Assembly (NCBI GenBank): GCA_038258185.1
Contig: JBBSQD010000124.1
Span: 1-17,683 of the forward strand
From: JAIOHN01 sp038258185
GTDB taxonomy: Bacteria > Chloroflexota > Anaerolineae > Aggregatilineales > Phototrophicaceae
Reading direction: 5' to 3'
Length of the DNA: 17,683 nt
The notes below the pieces were generated by a model. The model saw only the letters and a program-made list of their open reading frames with translations. It made no database searches and had not been told where the DNA came from. The translations under genes and the position numbers were made by a program. Positions within the stretch are counted from its first letter, which is position 1; each line of letters opens with the position of its first letter. Below, piece after piece: positions 1 to 6,577 of the stretch.

Positions 1-978
1 CTCGACCCGGTTAATCACCTGCTGGATAATCTTCGAAGGCGTAATATCTTCGGCCTCTGCCTCAAACGTAACGACGATGCGATGCCGCAGCACGTCCGGC
101 GCGACCTGTTTCACATCGTCGGGTGTGACATAACCTCTGCCGCGCAGAAACGCATGGGCTTTGGCCGCTTTCATCAGGAAGATGGTCGCGCGGGGTGAAG
201 CGCCATACTCGATCAATGGACGCAGATCGCTCATGCCGCTGGCGTTAGGGTCACGGGTGGCGAAAATAATATCCAGTACATACTCTTTAATTTTATCATC
301 GACATAAATCGTATTGATGACCTGCCGCACCCGTACAATGGTTTCGGTGTCGATAATCGCTTTAGGGGCTTCGGGCGGTTCGCCGGTCATGCGCTCCATA
401 ATGATGCGTTCCTCGGAGCGTGTCGGATAGCCGACGATGACCTTGAGCATAAAGCGATCCAGTTGCGCTTCCGGCAGTGGATAAGTACCCTCCTGCTCAA
501 TCGGATTCTGTGTCGCCAGCACCATAAACGGATCATCGAGTTTGTGCGTCTTCTCGCCCAGCGTAACCTGCCGTTCTTCCATCGCTTCCAGTAAAGCGGA
601 TTGGACTTTGGCTGGCGCACGGTTGATTTCGTCCGCCAGGATGATATTCGTAAAAATCGGGCCGGGACGCGGGGTAAAAGTCCCGGTCTGCGGATTGTAA
701 ATCTGTGTGCCGATCAGATCCGCCGGCAGCAGATCAGGCGTAAACTGGATGCGCTGGAAACCTGCATGAATCGTACTGGCTAAAGTACGCACAGCCATCG
801 TCTTTGCCAGACCGGGAACCCCTTCAATCAGAATATGTCCGTTGGTCAGCAGCGCGATCAACAGGCGATTAATCAGCCGTTCCTGCCCCACGATGATGCG
901 TCCGGTTTCATCCATGATACTCTGGACAAAACCCGCCTCTCGCTGGATATATTCATTTAATTCACGTATCGAATTCAT
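1..978 (-). CDS. MoxR-family AAA+ ATPase (C-terminal end off the left edge)
   Basis: Reading the minus strand from the ATG at 978 gives 326 codons without a stop up to base 1. MoxR proteins are usually about 310-335 residues, so only the last few residues should be missing. Walker A is GVPGLAKT (residues 53-60), Walker B is ILADEINR (113-120), sensor 1 is LATQNP (154-159), and PEAQLDRF (169-176) follows. The C-terminal lid includes SPRATIFL. An AGGAG box lies 6 bases before the ATG. MoxR ATPases are thought to act as chaperone-like remodelers, typically with DUF58 and vWA-domain proteins encoded downstream; those partners would lie left of the window. The gene follows three co-oriented genes (NUDIX and two small membrane proteins) after a 75-base gap. 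A possible -10, TAAAAT, lies in that gap, so it may also have its own promoter. Family assignment is firm; the substrate is unknown. Confidence 0.95.
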   Translation of the reverse strand, partial: MNSIRELNEYIQREAGFVQSIMDETGRIIVGQERLINRLLIALLTNGHILIEGVPGLAKTMAVRTLASTIHAGFQRIQFTPDLLPADLIGTQIYNPQTGTFTPRPGPIFTNIILADEINRAPAKVQSALLEAMEERQVTLGEKTHKLDDPFMVLATQNPIEQEGTYPLPEAQLDRFMLKVIVGYPTRSEERIIMERMTGEPPEAPKAIIDTETIVRVRQVINTIYVDDKIKEYVLDIIFATRDPNASGMSDLRPLIEYGASPRATIFLMKAAKAHAFLRGRGYVTPDDVKQVAPDVLRHRIVVTFEAEAEDITPSKIIQQVINRVE

Positions 979-1053
979 CAGACTCCTGATTGAGGTAACG
1001 ACAAAACCTCAGGTTATTTTACCCCAAACACAAATTTGGAAAAACCGACAGGT

Positions 1054-1362
1054 TTAACGGCCAAAAAACGAACACAGATTAACCGCATTGGCTGTGCCAC
1101 AACTGGAAAGTGCCTGCGAGCCCAACAGTGCCAGTCCCACACAGGCGAATAAAGTGACAATCACCAGCAGGCACCCACACCATGCCACCGGGCCACCGCT
1201 CAGAATATCGAAAAACAACCCGACGAAACTTCCGAATATATTGAGCACGCCGCCGATGACCTGCAACCCCAGGAATAAAAACACGCCTACCCCACACAGC
1301 AAGACGCAGCCAAGCGCCAGCAAAAAGGCACTGTCCGGGGTCATATTCTGAAAAAGATTCAT
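1054..1362 (-). CDS. small multi-span membrane protein, function unknown
   Basis: A 102-residue, strongly hydrophobic protein starting at an ATG with AAGGA 8 bases upstream. About three membrane segments can be read (roughly residues 11-35, 38-53 and 60-82), separated by glycine-rich turns. Six cysteines are present, in LGCVLLCG, in WCGC and in the short C-terminal tail. I recognise no family. It begins 18 bases after the stop of the 143-residue gene and is probably translated from the same message as the NUDIX gene. Overlapping open frames at the same place on both strands are shadows, since only this frame has a good ribosome site and a plausible membrane topology. A role with the MoxR system downstream is possible from position alone. 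Confidence 0.65.
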   Translation of the reverse strand: MNLFQNMTPDSAFLLALGCVLLCGVGVFLFLGLQVIGGVLNIFGSFVGLFFDILSGGPVAWCGCLLVIVTLFACVGLALLGSQALSSCGTANAVNLCSFFGR

Positions 1363-1380
1363 CGGTTATCCTTGACCAGC

Positions 1381-1812
1381 CTAGGGCACACACACGTCAG
1401 AGGTGACTTCCTGCAGGCTCCAGTCGTCGCTGTCTGGCGGATGCTGATAACACTGGCAGTAACTCACCGGATCAGCCTGACCCTGCCACAACACAAACTG
1501 CACATTGGTCTGCACACAGGTCAGATCATCTTTTTCGTGGAGTTCCGCCGTCGAAATACCCAGTCCGCGTTCACGGGCTTCCATAACCAACCAGATACGC
1601 AGCCGTTGCTCCGGCGCAGCACCCGTGTTCAGGCTGATTTCACCGCGAACGGCCAGAGTAATCAGAAAGCAGGGTGTGAGCAATAAAATTGCCCAGATTA
1701 CCAGTCCAATTCCACAGCCGAGGCGAGCCAATGGCCCTCGGCGGTGGGGTGCAACTTCTACCGGCTCAACATCGGCGTCATCTTCGGGTACGATGGATTT
1801 GTCTTCAGCCAT
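1381..1812 (-). CDS. single-span membrane protein with cysteine-containing outer domain, unknown
   Basis: A 143-residue protein. An acidic cytoplasmic tail (residues 1-22) and a basic stretch, HRRGPLAR, precede one hydrophobic segment (about 32-55). An outer domain of about 85 residues follows with cysteines at 99, 119, 121 and 141 that could form disulfides. The positive residues just before the membrane segment suggest N-in, C-out topology. The ATG comes 2 bases after the stop of the NUDIX gene, and the ribosome site is weak, so translation is probably coupled. I recognise no family. Its fixed place between the NUDIX gene and the 102-residue membrane gene argues for a real gene; both small proteins may sit together in the membrane, but that is inference. 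Confidence 0.65.
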   Translation of the reverse strand: MAEDKSIVPEDDADVEPVEVAPHRRGPLARLGCGIGLVIWAILLLTPCFLITLAVRGEISLNTGAAPEQRLRIWLVMEARERGLGISTAELHEKDDLTCVQTNVQFVLWQGQADPVSYCQCYQHPPDSDDWSLQEVTSDVCVP

Positions 1813-1814
1813 AC

Positions 1815-2327
1815 CTAACTCTCTGCAAAGCGCATGACCAGGTGATCATCCGCATCATAACTGACATGAACAAAAAACGGCGCATCACCCGGTTTCATAG
1901 CAATGATGCGCGGTAAAATTTCGGGGATATCATCCACCAGATCAAGCGCTGACATCTGGCTGACGGGTATCCAGTGTAATGTGCCTTCGTCATTGGCAAT
2001 GGTTTCACGTTGCGTCGTGCGCCCGACGAATACAAACAGGATAATACCACTTTCGCCACCCGCATCGATATTATAAACCGCGCCCAACCGCAGGCTGTCT
2101 ACCCGCAGACCACTTTCTTCCAGGATTTCACGGCGCGCACTTTCGAGCGGGTCTTCATCGCGTTCAATGTGTCCGCCCAACCCATTGTAGCGATTGGGGA
2201 ACACGCGTTTGTGTGGCGCGCGTTTCATCAACAGCACGTCATCACCATTCAGCACAAAGCACAGTGTGCGCGGGATGGTTAACCAGCGGTTATCGGTTGC
2301 ATTCGCGCCTTGTTCCTCAGCACCCAT
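1815..2327 (-). CDS. NUDIX hydrolase
   Basis: A 170-residue NUDIX protein. The Nudix box fits GX5EX7REUXEEXGU exactly at residues 52-74 (G52, E58, R66-E67, E70-E71, G73), so the Mg-binding glutamates are intact. The preceding KRAPHKRVFPNRYNGLGG and the later EGTLHWIPVSQM and LVDDIPEILPR are typical of MutT/YvcI-like members that clean up oxidised or excess nucleoside triphosphates. The true substrate cannot be read from sequence. I placed the start at the ATG at 2327, with AAAGG 7 bases upstream. A TTG 18 bases earlier is possible but would put the ribosome site inside the gene. It is divergent from the SbnI-like gene across a 109-base gap and leads the minus-strand run toward moxR. Confidence 0.9.
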   Translation of the reverse strand: MGAEEQGANATDNRWLTIPRTLCFVLNGDDVLLMKRAPHKRVFPNRYNGLGGHIERDEDPLESARREILEESGLRVDSLRLGAVYNIDAGGESGIILFVFVGRTTQRETIANDEGTLHWIPVSQMSALDLVDDIPEILPRIIAMKPGDAPFFVHVSYDADDHLVMRFAES

Positions 2328-2367
2328 TCCAACACCTTTAATCAATCCAGTTAAACTAAACGGGAAA

Positions 2368-2396
2368 TTGCCCTTGGGTCAAGTCCGTGCTACGCT
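2368..2396 (+). promoter_or_regulatory. possible promoter for the SbnI-like gene
   Basis: TTGCCC at 2368-2373 is followed after 17 bases by TACGCT at 2391-2396. The spacing and the TTGC-type -35 match other promoters in this window, but the -10 is weak. It would give a leader of about 34 bases. The 109-base gap between the NUDIX and SbnI-like starts must hold both promoters; I see no clear minus-strand one. Confidence 0.3.
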
Positions 2397-2436
2397 ACAG
2401 GCGATTTACATCCATGCCATACAGGAAAATATCACC

Positions 2437-3258
2437 ATGGCACAAGATATTCTTGTTGCGCCCACACCTGACCTGCGCATTGTCTATACACAGTCGGTTC
2501 ATGCGCATGAAGATCACGATACCCAGCGCTCGCGGCCACTGATCGAGCGCTTACAGCATGAAGAGTTCATGATTAACCCGCCCATCGTTGCGCCTATCAG
2601 CAGCATGGCGTACGTGATTCTGGACGGTGCGAATCGCTGCTATGCTTTCGCGGAATTGGGCTATCCGCATATTCTTGTCCAGGTGGCCGCCTATGAGAGC
2701 GGTTATGTCGAGCTTGAAACCTGGTCGCATATCGTCAGTCACTGGGATGCGGAAACGTTTATTGAAGCCGTCCAGCAAATCCCTGATATTCGGCTCACTT
2801 CCGGACAGGATAAAAACGCCATCGCGCATATTCTGTTCAGGGATGGTCGCCTGTTGGCGGCTCAGGCTTCGATCCAGAATACCCATGAGCGTAATGCTGC
2901 GCTTCGGAAGATCGTCCACCTGTATCAGCAGCATGCGCGCTTATATCGCACCACGACCACAGAGCCGGATGAAATCTGGCCGCTCTATCCCGAAGCGATT
3001 GCGCTGGTCATCTTTCCGGCTTATCAACCGCCGGACATTATCGCCGCGGCCAAGCATCAGGCATTTCTGCCCGCTGGGGTCAGCCGGCATATCGTACATG
3101 GACGCGCGTTGCGCATCAATTATCCTATAGCTGCACTCCGCGACGAGAATACCCGTTTAGAGGATAAAAACCAAGCACTGCAAAGCTGGCTTCAGGACAG
3201 GCTGGCAAATCGCAAAGTTCGCTATTATGCTGAAGCCACGTACCAGTTTGATGAGTAA
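2437..3258 (+). CDS. ParB/SbnI-SerK-like protein, putative free-serine kinase or regulator
   Basis: A 273-residue protein with a ParB/SerK-type core. NPPIVAPI (residues 48-55) is followed by the motif LDGANRCYAFAELGYPHILV (62-81), the place where SbnI and archaeal SerK carry their D-G-x-x-R motif. Later blocks include ELETWSH (92-98) and LPAGVSRHIVHGRALRINYP (211-230). A short charged helix closes the C-terminus. Characterised relatives (staphylococcal SbnI, archaeal ADP-dependent serine kinase) phosphorylate free L-serine to O-phosphoserine; SbnI also acts as a regulator. Similarity here is by motif only. The ATG at 2437 has AGGA 10 bases upstream; the frame stays open further upstream but would run into the divergent NUDIX gene. 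The ACT-domain gene starts 9 bases after its stop, so the two are very likely co-transcribed and may form an amino-acid-sensing pair. Confidence 0.65.
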   Translation: MAQDILVAPTPDLRIVYTQSVHAHEDHDTQRSRPLIERLQHEEFMINPPIVAPISSMAYVILDGANRCYAFAELGYPHILVQVAAYESGYVELETWSHIVSHWDAETFIEAVQQIPDIRLTSGQDKNAIAHILFRDGRLLAAQASIQNTHERNAALRKIVHLYQQHARLYRTTTTEPDEIWPLYPEAIALVIFPAYQPPDIIAAAKHQAFLPAGVSRHIVHGRALRINYPIAALRDENTRLEDKNQALQSWLQDRLANRKVRYYAEATYQFDE

Positions 3259-3267
3259 GGACAGGTC

Positions 3268-3699
3268 ATGACACAGACCGTTGCACAGGCATTAGCCCAT
3301 GCCACACTTTATACCGATCATCAGGATTATGCCCTGGTAAAATTGCCGCTGGTCGCCATGACAGCCGCCGCCGGCATCATTGCCGAAATTGGCGAACCCT
3401 TCTGCACGATGATTGCCGACAAGGACGAAGTAACGCTGATGATCCCTGCGGAAGCCTTTACGGACTTCGAGCGGCGCTTACCCGGCCACACTGTGAGTGC
3501 CCAGGTTTACCGCTTAATCACATTTGATGTGGAACTGGAGCCGGATTTAGTCGGCTTTATGGCGCATATCAGTCAGGCATTGGCTGCTGCCGGTGTGAGC
3601 ATTCTGCCGATTGCAGCCTTCACGCGCGATCATCTGTTAGTCCCGGCTGAGAAACTTGATCTGGCTTTACAAACGCTGGAATCGCTAAAATCTAAATAG
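3268..3699 (+). CDS. ACT-domain protein (CASTOR/ACT_7-like)
   Basis: A 143-residue protein made of two ACT-like halves. The C-terminal half (about 82-140) reads RLITFDVELEPDLVGFMAHI, then a helix, AAAGVSILPIAAF and DHLLVPAEKLDLAL. That is the beta-alpha-beta pattern of ACT_7/CASTOR-like domains, which bind amino acids. The N-terminal half (about 20-75) is more diverged and contains EVTLMIPAEAF. No catalytic domain is fused. AAGGA lies 6 bases before the ATG and the upstream gene ends 9 bases before, so it is probably in one operon with the putative serine kinase and may sense serine or a related amino acid. The ligand is inferred from context only. Confidence 0.75.
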   Translation: MTQTVAQALAHATLYTDHQDYALVKLPLVAMTAAAGIIAEIGEPFCTMIADKDEVTLMIPAEAFTDFERRLPGHTVSAQVYRLITFDVELEPDLVGFMAHISQALAAAGVSILPIAAFTRDHLLVPAEKLDLALQTLESLKSK

Positions 3700-3728
3700 T
3701 TAAGATGCCTTCTGCCCAAATAAGACCC

Positions 3729-3734
3729 TATAAT
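3729..3734 (+). promoter_or_regulatory. perfect -10 box, probably giving a leaderless transcript
   Basis: TATAAT ends 6 bases before the ATG at 3741. With the usual 6-8 bases from the -10 to the start of transcription, the RNA would begin at or next to the A of the ATG, and no ribosome site precedes this gene. No good -35 stands 16-18 bases upstream (TGCCTT at 3706). Readthrough from the ACT gene 41 bases away remains possible. Confidence 0.5.
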
Positions 3735-3740
3735 TAACCT

Positions 3741-4106
3741 ATGGATATTCCAATTTTCCCAACCGACAAAGCACCGCAACCCAAAGAATCGATTCGTATC
3801 GAGGCTGTGGAGATTACCCCCTACCCTGATCGCTTTCGGATCTTCATCCACATCAAAGTCACCGCTTTTCTGGAGCGTCCAAATCTGCTATTGGTCGCGC
3901 ATGATGAGAATGATCAGATCGTCAGTGAATTGAACATCATCGAAACCATGCACAATGACATGGAGTTCACAATGCATCTGCGGAACGTGACCGAACCAGC
4001 GGGAGTCTATACGCTCACCACTGATCTCTTCTACGAGACACGGAACCCGCCGCAGGATCGGCATATTGAAACCTTTATCGTTCCCGAAGCAGACGAAACC
4101 GACTGA
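3741..4106 (+). CDS. unknown protein, probably a small beta-sandwich, upstream of a JAMM peptidase
   Basis: A 121-residue soluble protein without signal peptide, membrane segment or cysteines. Alternating hydrophobic stretches (IRIEAVEITP, RFRIFIHIKVTAF, NLLLVAHDE, MEFTMHLRNV, GVYTLTTDLFY) suggest a beta-sandwich domain with a short disordered acidic tail. It does not end in a glycine pair, so it does not look like a ubiquitin-type substrate of the peptidase encoded next. I recognise no family. The JAMM gene starts 2 bases after its stop, indicating translational coupling and perhaps a physical partnership. A perfect -10 box sits 6 bases before the ATG. Confidence 0.7.
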   Translation: MDIPIFPTDKAPQPKESIRIEAVEITPYPDRFRIFIHIKVTAFLERPNLLLVAHDENDQIVSELNIIETMHNDMEFTMHLRNVTEPAGVYTLTTDLFYETRNPPQDRHIETFIVPEADETD

Positions 4107-4108
4107 GT

Positions 4109-4654
4109 ATGGATTTATCGTTTACCCGCGATCAGGTAAAGCAAATGGTCGATCATGCGCAGGATGAGTATCCGCATGAAGCCTGTGGCGTCATTGGCGG
4201 CGTGGATGATAAAGCACTGACTATTGTGCCGCTGAGTAATATCTCGCCAGAACCACAGCACCATTACCATATAGACGATACAGGTCTGACTACAACTCTG
4301 TTCGATCTGCAAAATAAGGGCTGGTCACTGATAGGGTTTTATCATTCACATCCCACAGGCGACCCGATCCCCTCACCCACTGATATTCAACAGGCCACCT
4401 ATCCCAACACGCCCTATGTGATTATCGGTCTGCGCCAGCGGGATGATCCGTCTATCGCAGCCTGGGAAATGACCTATGGCAAGGTAACACCTGTCGAGTT
4501 AAATATCGGCACTTTACAGCCGAACCCCTCCGATGCTGTACGAGGGTTATCCTCTGCACAGCGCGTGGCTATTATCCTGGGGGCAGCCGTTGCGTTCATC
4601 TTTATGATTATCTTATCTGTAACGCTTTTGCCACCTGCCCCGATTATCCCATAA
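4109..4654 (+). CDS. JAMM/MPN+ metallopeptidase with C-terminal membrane anchor
   Basis: A 181-residue protein of the Mov34/MPN/PAD-1 (M67) class. The zinc motif is complete: E24 in HEACGV, then H79-x-H81, and after exactly ten residues D92 in SHPTGDPIPSPTD. Such enzymes remove ubiquitin-like or sulfur-carrier proteins, or cut other isopeptide or peptide bonds. Free-standing bacterial members often act on sulfur carriers. Unusually, residues about 152-173 form one hydrophobic helix followed by a short proline-rich end, so the enzyme should be held on the inner membrane face with the catalytic domain in the cytoplasm. It is coupled by a 2-base gap to the 121-residue gene and is followed after 10 bases by the prepilin peptidase. 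No ubiquitin-like, E1-like or sulfur-carrier gene is visible here. The substrate is unknown. Confidence 0.88.
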   Translation: MDLSFTRDQVKQMVDHAQDEYPHEACGVIGGVDDKALTIVPLSNISPEPQHHYHIDDTGLTTTLFDLQNKGWSLIGFYHSHPTGDPIPSPTDIQQATYPNTPYVIIGLRQRDDPSIAAWEMTYGKVTPVELNIGTLQPNPSDAVRGLSSAQRVAIILGAAVAFIFMIILSVTLLPPAPIIP

Positions 4655-4664
4655 CGAGAACACC

Positions 4665-5489
4665 ATGAACCTGATAATTTACTTTCTGATTTGTGTGATT
4701 GGCATCCTTGCCGGTGGTCTGATCAATGTGTTGGCCGACGATCTGCCGGAACGAAATAACCCGCAGCGCCCCCATTACCCGGATGGCACACCACGTCCTG
4801 TATCTGCATGGCTGGGGATTACCGCCTTTCTGATGCGACAGCGCACCTCCGCGACGGGTTCGCGTCTGTCGTGGCGCCACCCCCTTACAGAGATCGGTAC
4901 TGCCCTACTCATGCTGCTGACCGCAGTGATGATGGGGAATGATCCTGAAGTCAGTTCGATACAGTTGGTCTTCTACCTGATCTATATGGCTATTTTCGCA
5001 CTGGTCACAGTGATCGACCTTGAGCATCGTCTCATTCTGTTTATTGTCATTATCCCCTCGTCTGCCTTAGCCATACTGGATGCCATCATCACGCCCGCTC
5101 AGAGTAAGCCTGACCTCAGGGATGCGCTGTTAGGGGGATTACTCGGCTTCGGAGTGTTCTTCATGTTGTATCTGGGAGGCGTTCTGTTTTCGTATGTGGT
5201 GGCCAAGCTTCAAGGGTATGAGTTACCCGAAGTCGCCTTTGGATATGGGGATGTGATGCTGTCCACGTTGTGTGGGTTGATCCTGGGATGGCAACCGCTG
5301 ATCTTCGCTATGTTCATCACGGTGTTTGCCGGAGCTTTTGGCGCATTGATCTACTTGCTGGTGAGGAACTTCTCGGGCAGGTACGATATGTTTACGCCCC
5401 TGCCCTATGGCCCCTATATTGTGTTGGGTACACTGGTGATGCTGCTGTTTACCGAACAGGTACGGGCGTTCAGCTTTTCGCTTCTGTAG
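4665..5489 (+). CDS. prepilin peptidase, A24 family (lacks the CxxC zinc motifs)
   Basis: A 274-residue polytopic membrane protein. The two catalytic aspartates of type IV prepilin peptidases are present: D118 in VIDLEHRLI and D196 in the AFGYGDVML motif. PYGPYI (247-252) is the usual C-terminal signature. The N-terminal region keeps the pattern NVLADDLPER ... RHPLTEIGTALL but has none of the cysteines that form the zinc site in PilD, so the methyltransferase half is reduced or altered, as in many A24 members from outside Proteobacteria. It would cut leader peptides of type IV pilin-like proteins at the cytoplasmic membrane face. No pilin or assembly ATPase gene lies in the window. The ATG follows the JAMM stop by 10 bases. 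Its last 20 bases overlap the convergent mnmA gene. Confidence 0.9.
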   Translation: MNLIIYFLICVIGILAGGLINVLADDLPERNNPQRPHYPDGTPRPVSAWLGITAFLMRQRTSATGSRLSWRHPLTEIGTALLMLLTAVMMGNDPEVSSIQLVFYLIYMAIFALVTVIDLEHRLILFIVIIPSSALAILDAIITPAQSKPDLRDALLGGLLGFGVFFMLYLGGVLFSYVVAKLQGYELPEVAFGYGDVMLSTLCGLILGWQPLIFAMFITVFAGAFGALIYLLVRNFSGRYDMFTPLPYGPYIVLGTLVMLLFTEQVRAFSFSLL

Positions 5490-6573
5490 CCCGCTCGATG
5501 ATGCCGCCACCCAGGCAGACATCACCATCAAACACCACCGCACCCTGGCCGGGTGTGATATCCCGCAATGGCTGCTCGAACTGAACAGCCATGCGGCCAT
5601 TTTCAAGCGGTGTGATTGTCGCCGGAACAGCGTGGGCCTTATAGCGGATCTTCACTTCAGCCTGAAAGCTTTCAGCAGGCATCTCACCACTGACCCAATT
5701 CACCCGATTAGCGGTAAGCTGCGTCCCACCGAGTTCATCCACGGTGCCCACGACTAACGCATTGCGGTAAGGGTTCATGCCGATCACGTACAACGGATCG
5801 AGTGATTGCACACCCAAACCTTTACGCTGACCAATAGTGTAATTAGCCAAGCCGTTATGCTCACCCACAATATCGCCGTTCTTGCGCACAATCGGCCCGG
5901 TGACCATGATTTCGGGTACATAATCGGTCAAAAATCGCCGGTAATCCCCATCACCTAAAAAGCACAAATCCTGGCTGTCATGTTTGCTGGCCGTTGGCAG
6001 TCCAAAACGTGCGGCGATCTCGCGTACTTCCGGCTTCGCATATTGCCCAACTGGAAACAAAGCATGGCTTAATTGATCCTGCCCCATGACACTCAGCACA
6101 TAACTCTGATCCTTGTTATCATCCAGGCCTTTTCTGAGCAGGAATTTACCGTCTGCGGCCTGTTCCACCCGCGCATAATGCCCGGTCGCCAGATACTGCG
6201 CATCCAGCGCCAGCGCATTCTGCTGCAACCAGTCAAAGCGAATCTGTCGATTACACTCGATGCACGGATTCGGTGTGAAGCCCTGTCGGTGCTGGTCAAT
6301 AAAATATTCCACCACGGTACTGCGAAACACATCTTTCGTATCCAGCACATAAAATGGAATATCCAGTTTGTCGGCAATGCGTCGCGCATCGGCCATCTGA
6401 TCAGGCGTACAGCAGCGGTTATACAACTTTCCACCGACACTTTCCTCAGACCATAGGCGCATCATCATGCCTATCACGTCATAGCCCTGCTCGACCAACA
6501 GCGCCGCCGCAACCGAACTATCTACGCCGCCGCTCATGGCGACGACGACTCGAATATCTGCGTTATTTCCCAC
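5470..6573 (-). CDS. mnmA: tRNA-specific 2-thiouridylase MnmA
   Basis: A 367-residue MnmA (TrmU). It activates U34 of Lys, Glu and Gln tRNAs with ATP and inserts sulfur to make 2-thiouridine. The PP-loop SGGVDSS is at residues 14-20, CCTPDQMADARR at 54-65, and the first catalytic cysteine region NPCIECN (C104, C107) at 102-108. GHYAR is at 131-135 and the second catalytic cysteine C204 sits in SQDLCFLG. Length and order are normal. The start is a GTG four bases after the cysteine desulfurase stop, with GAGAG upstream inside the desulfurase end, so the two are co-translated. The neighbouring desulfurase is the probable sulfur donor, as with YrvO-MnmA in Bacillus. The C-terminal codons overlap the prepilin peptidase tail by 20 bases. 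Confidence 0.97.
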   Translation of the reverse strand: MGNNADIRVVVAMSGGVDSSVAAALLVEQGYDVIGMMMRLWSEESVGGKLYNRCCTPDQMADARRIADKLDIPFYVLDTKDVFRSTVVEYFIDQHRQGFTPNPCIECNRQIRFDWLQQNALALDAQYLATGHYARVEQAADGKFLLRKGLDDNKDQSYVLSVMGQDQLSHALFPVGQYAKPEVREIAARFGLPTASKHDSQDLCFLGDGDYRRFLTDYVPEIMVTGPIVRKNGDIVGEHNGLANYTIGQRKGLGVQSLDPLYVIGMNPYRNALVVGTVDELGGTQLTANRVNWVSGEMPAESFQAEVKIRYKAHAVPATITPLENGRMAVQFEQPLRDITPGQGAVVFDGDVCLGGGIIERATEAKS

Positions 6574-6577
6574 AGCC

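Noticed and set aside
1088..1351. Plus-strand open frame opposite the small membrane protein
   Set aside because: It has no ribosome site and its composition is that of an antisense shadow of a hydrophobic gene.
2194..2436. Longer N-terminus for the SbnI-like protein
   Set aside because: It would overlap the divergent NUDIX gene, has no ribosome site, and the sequence does not resemble the family; the ATG at 2437 has AGGA upstream.
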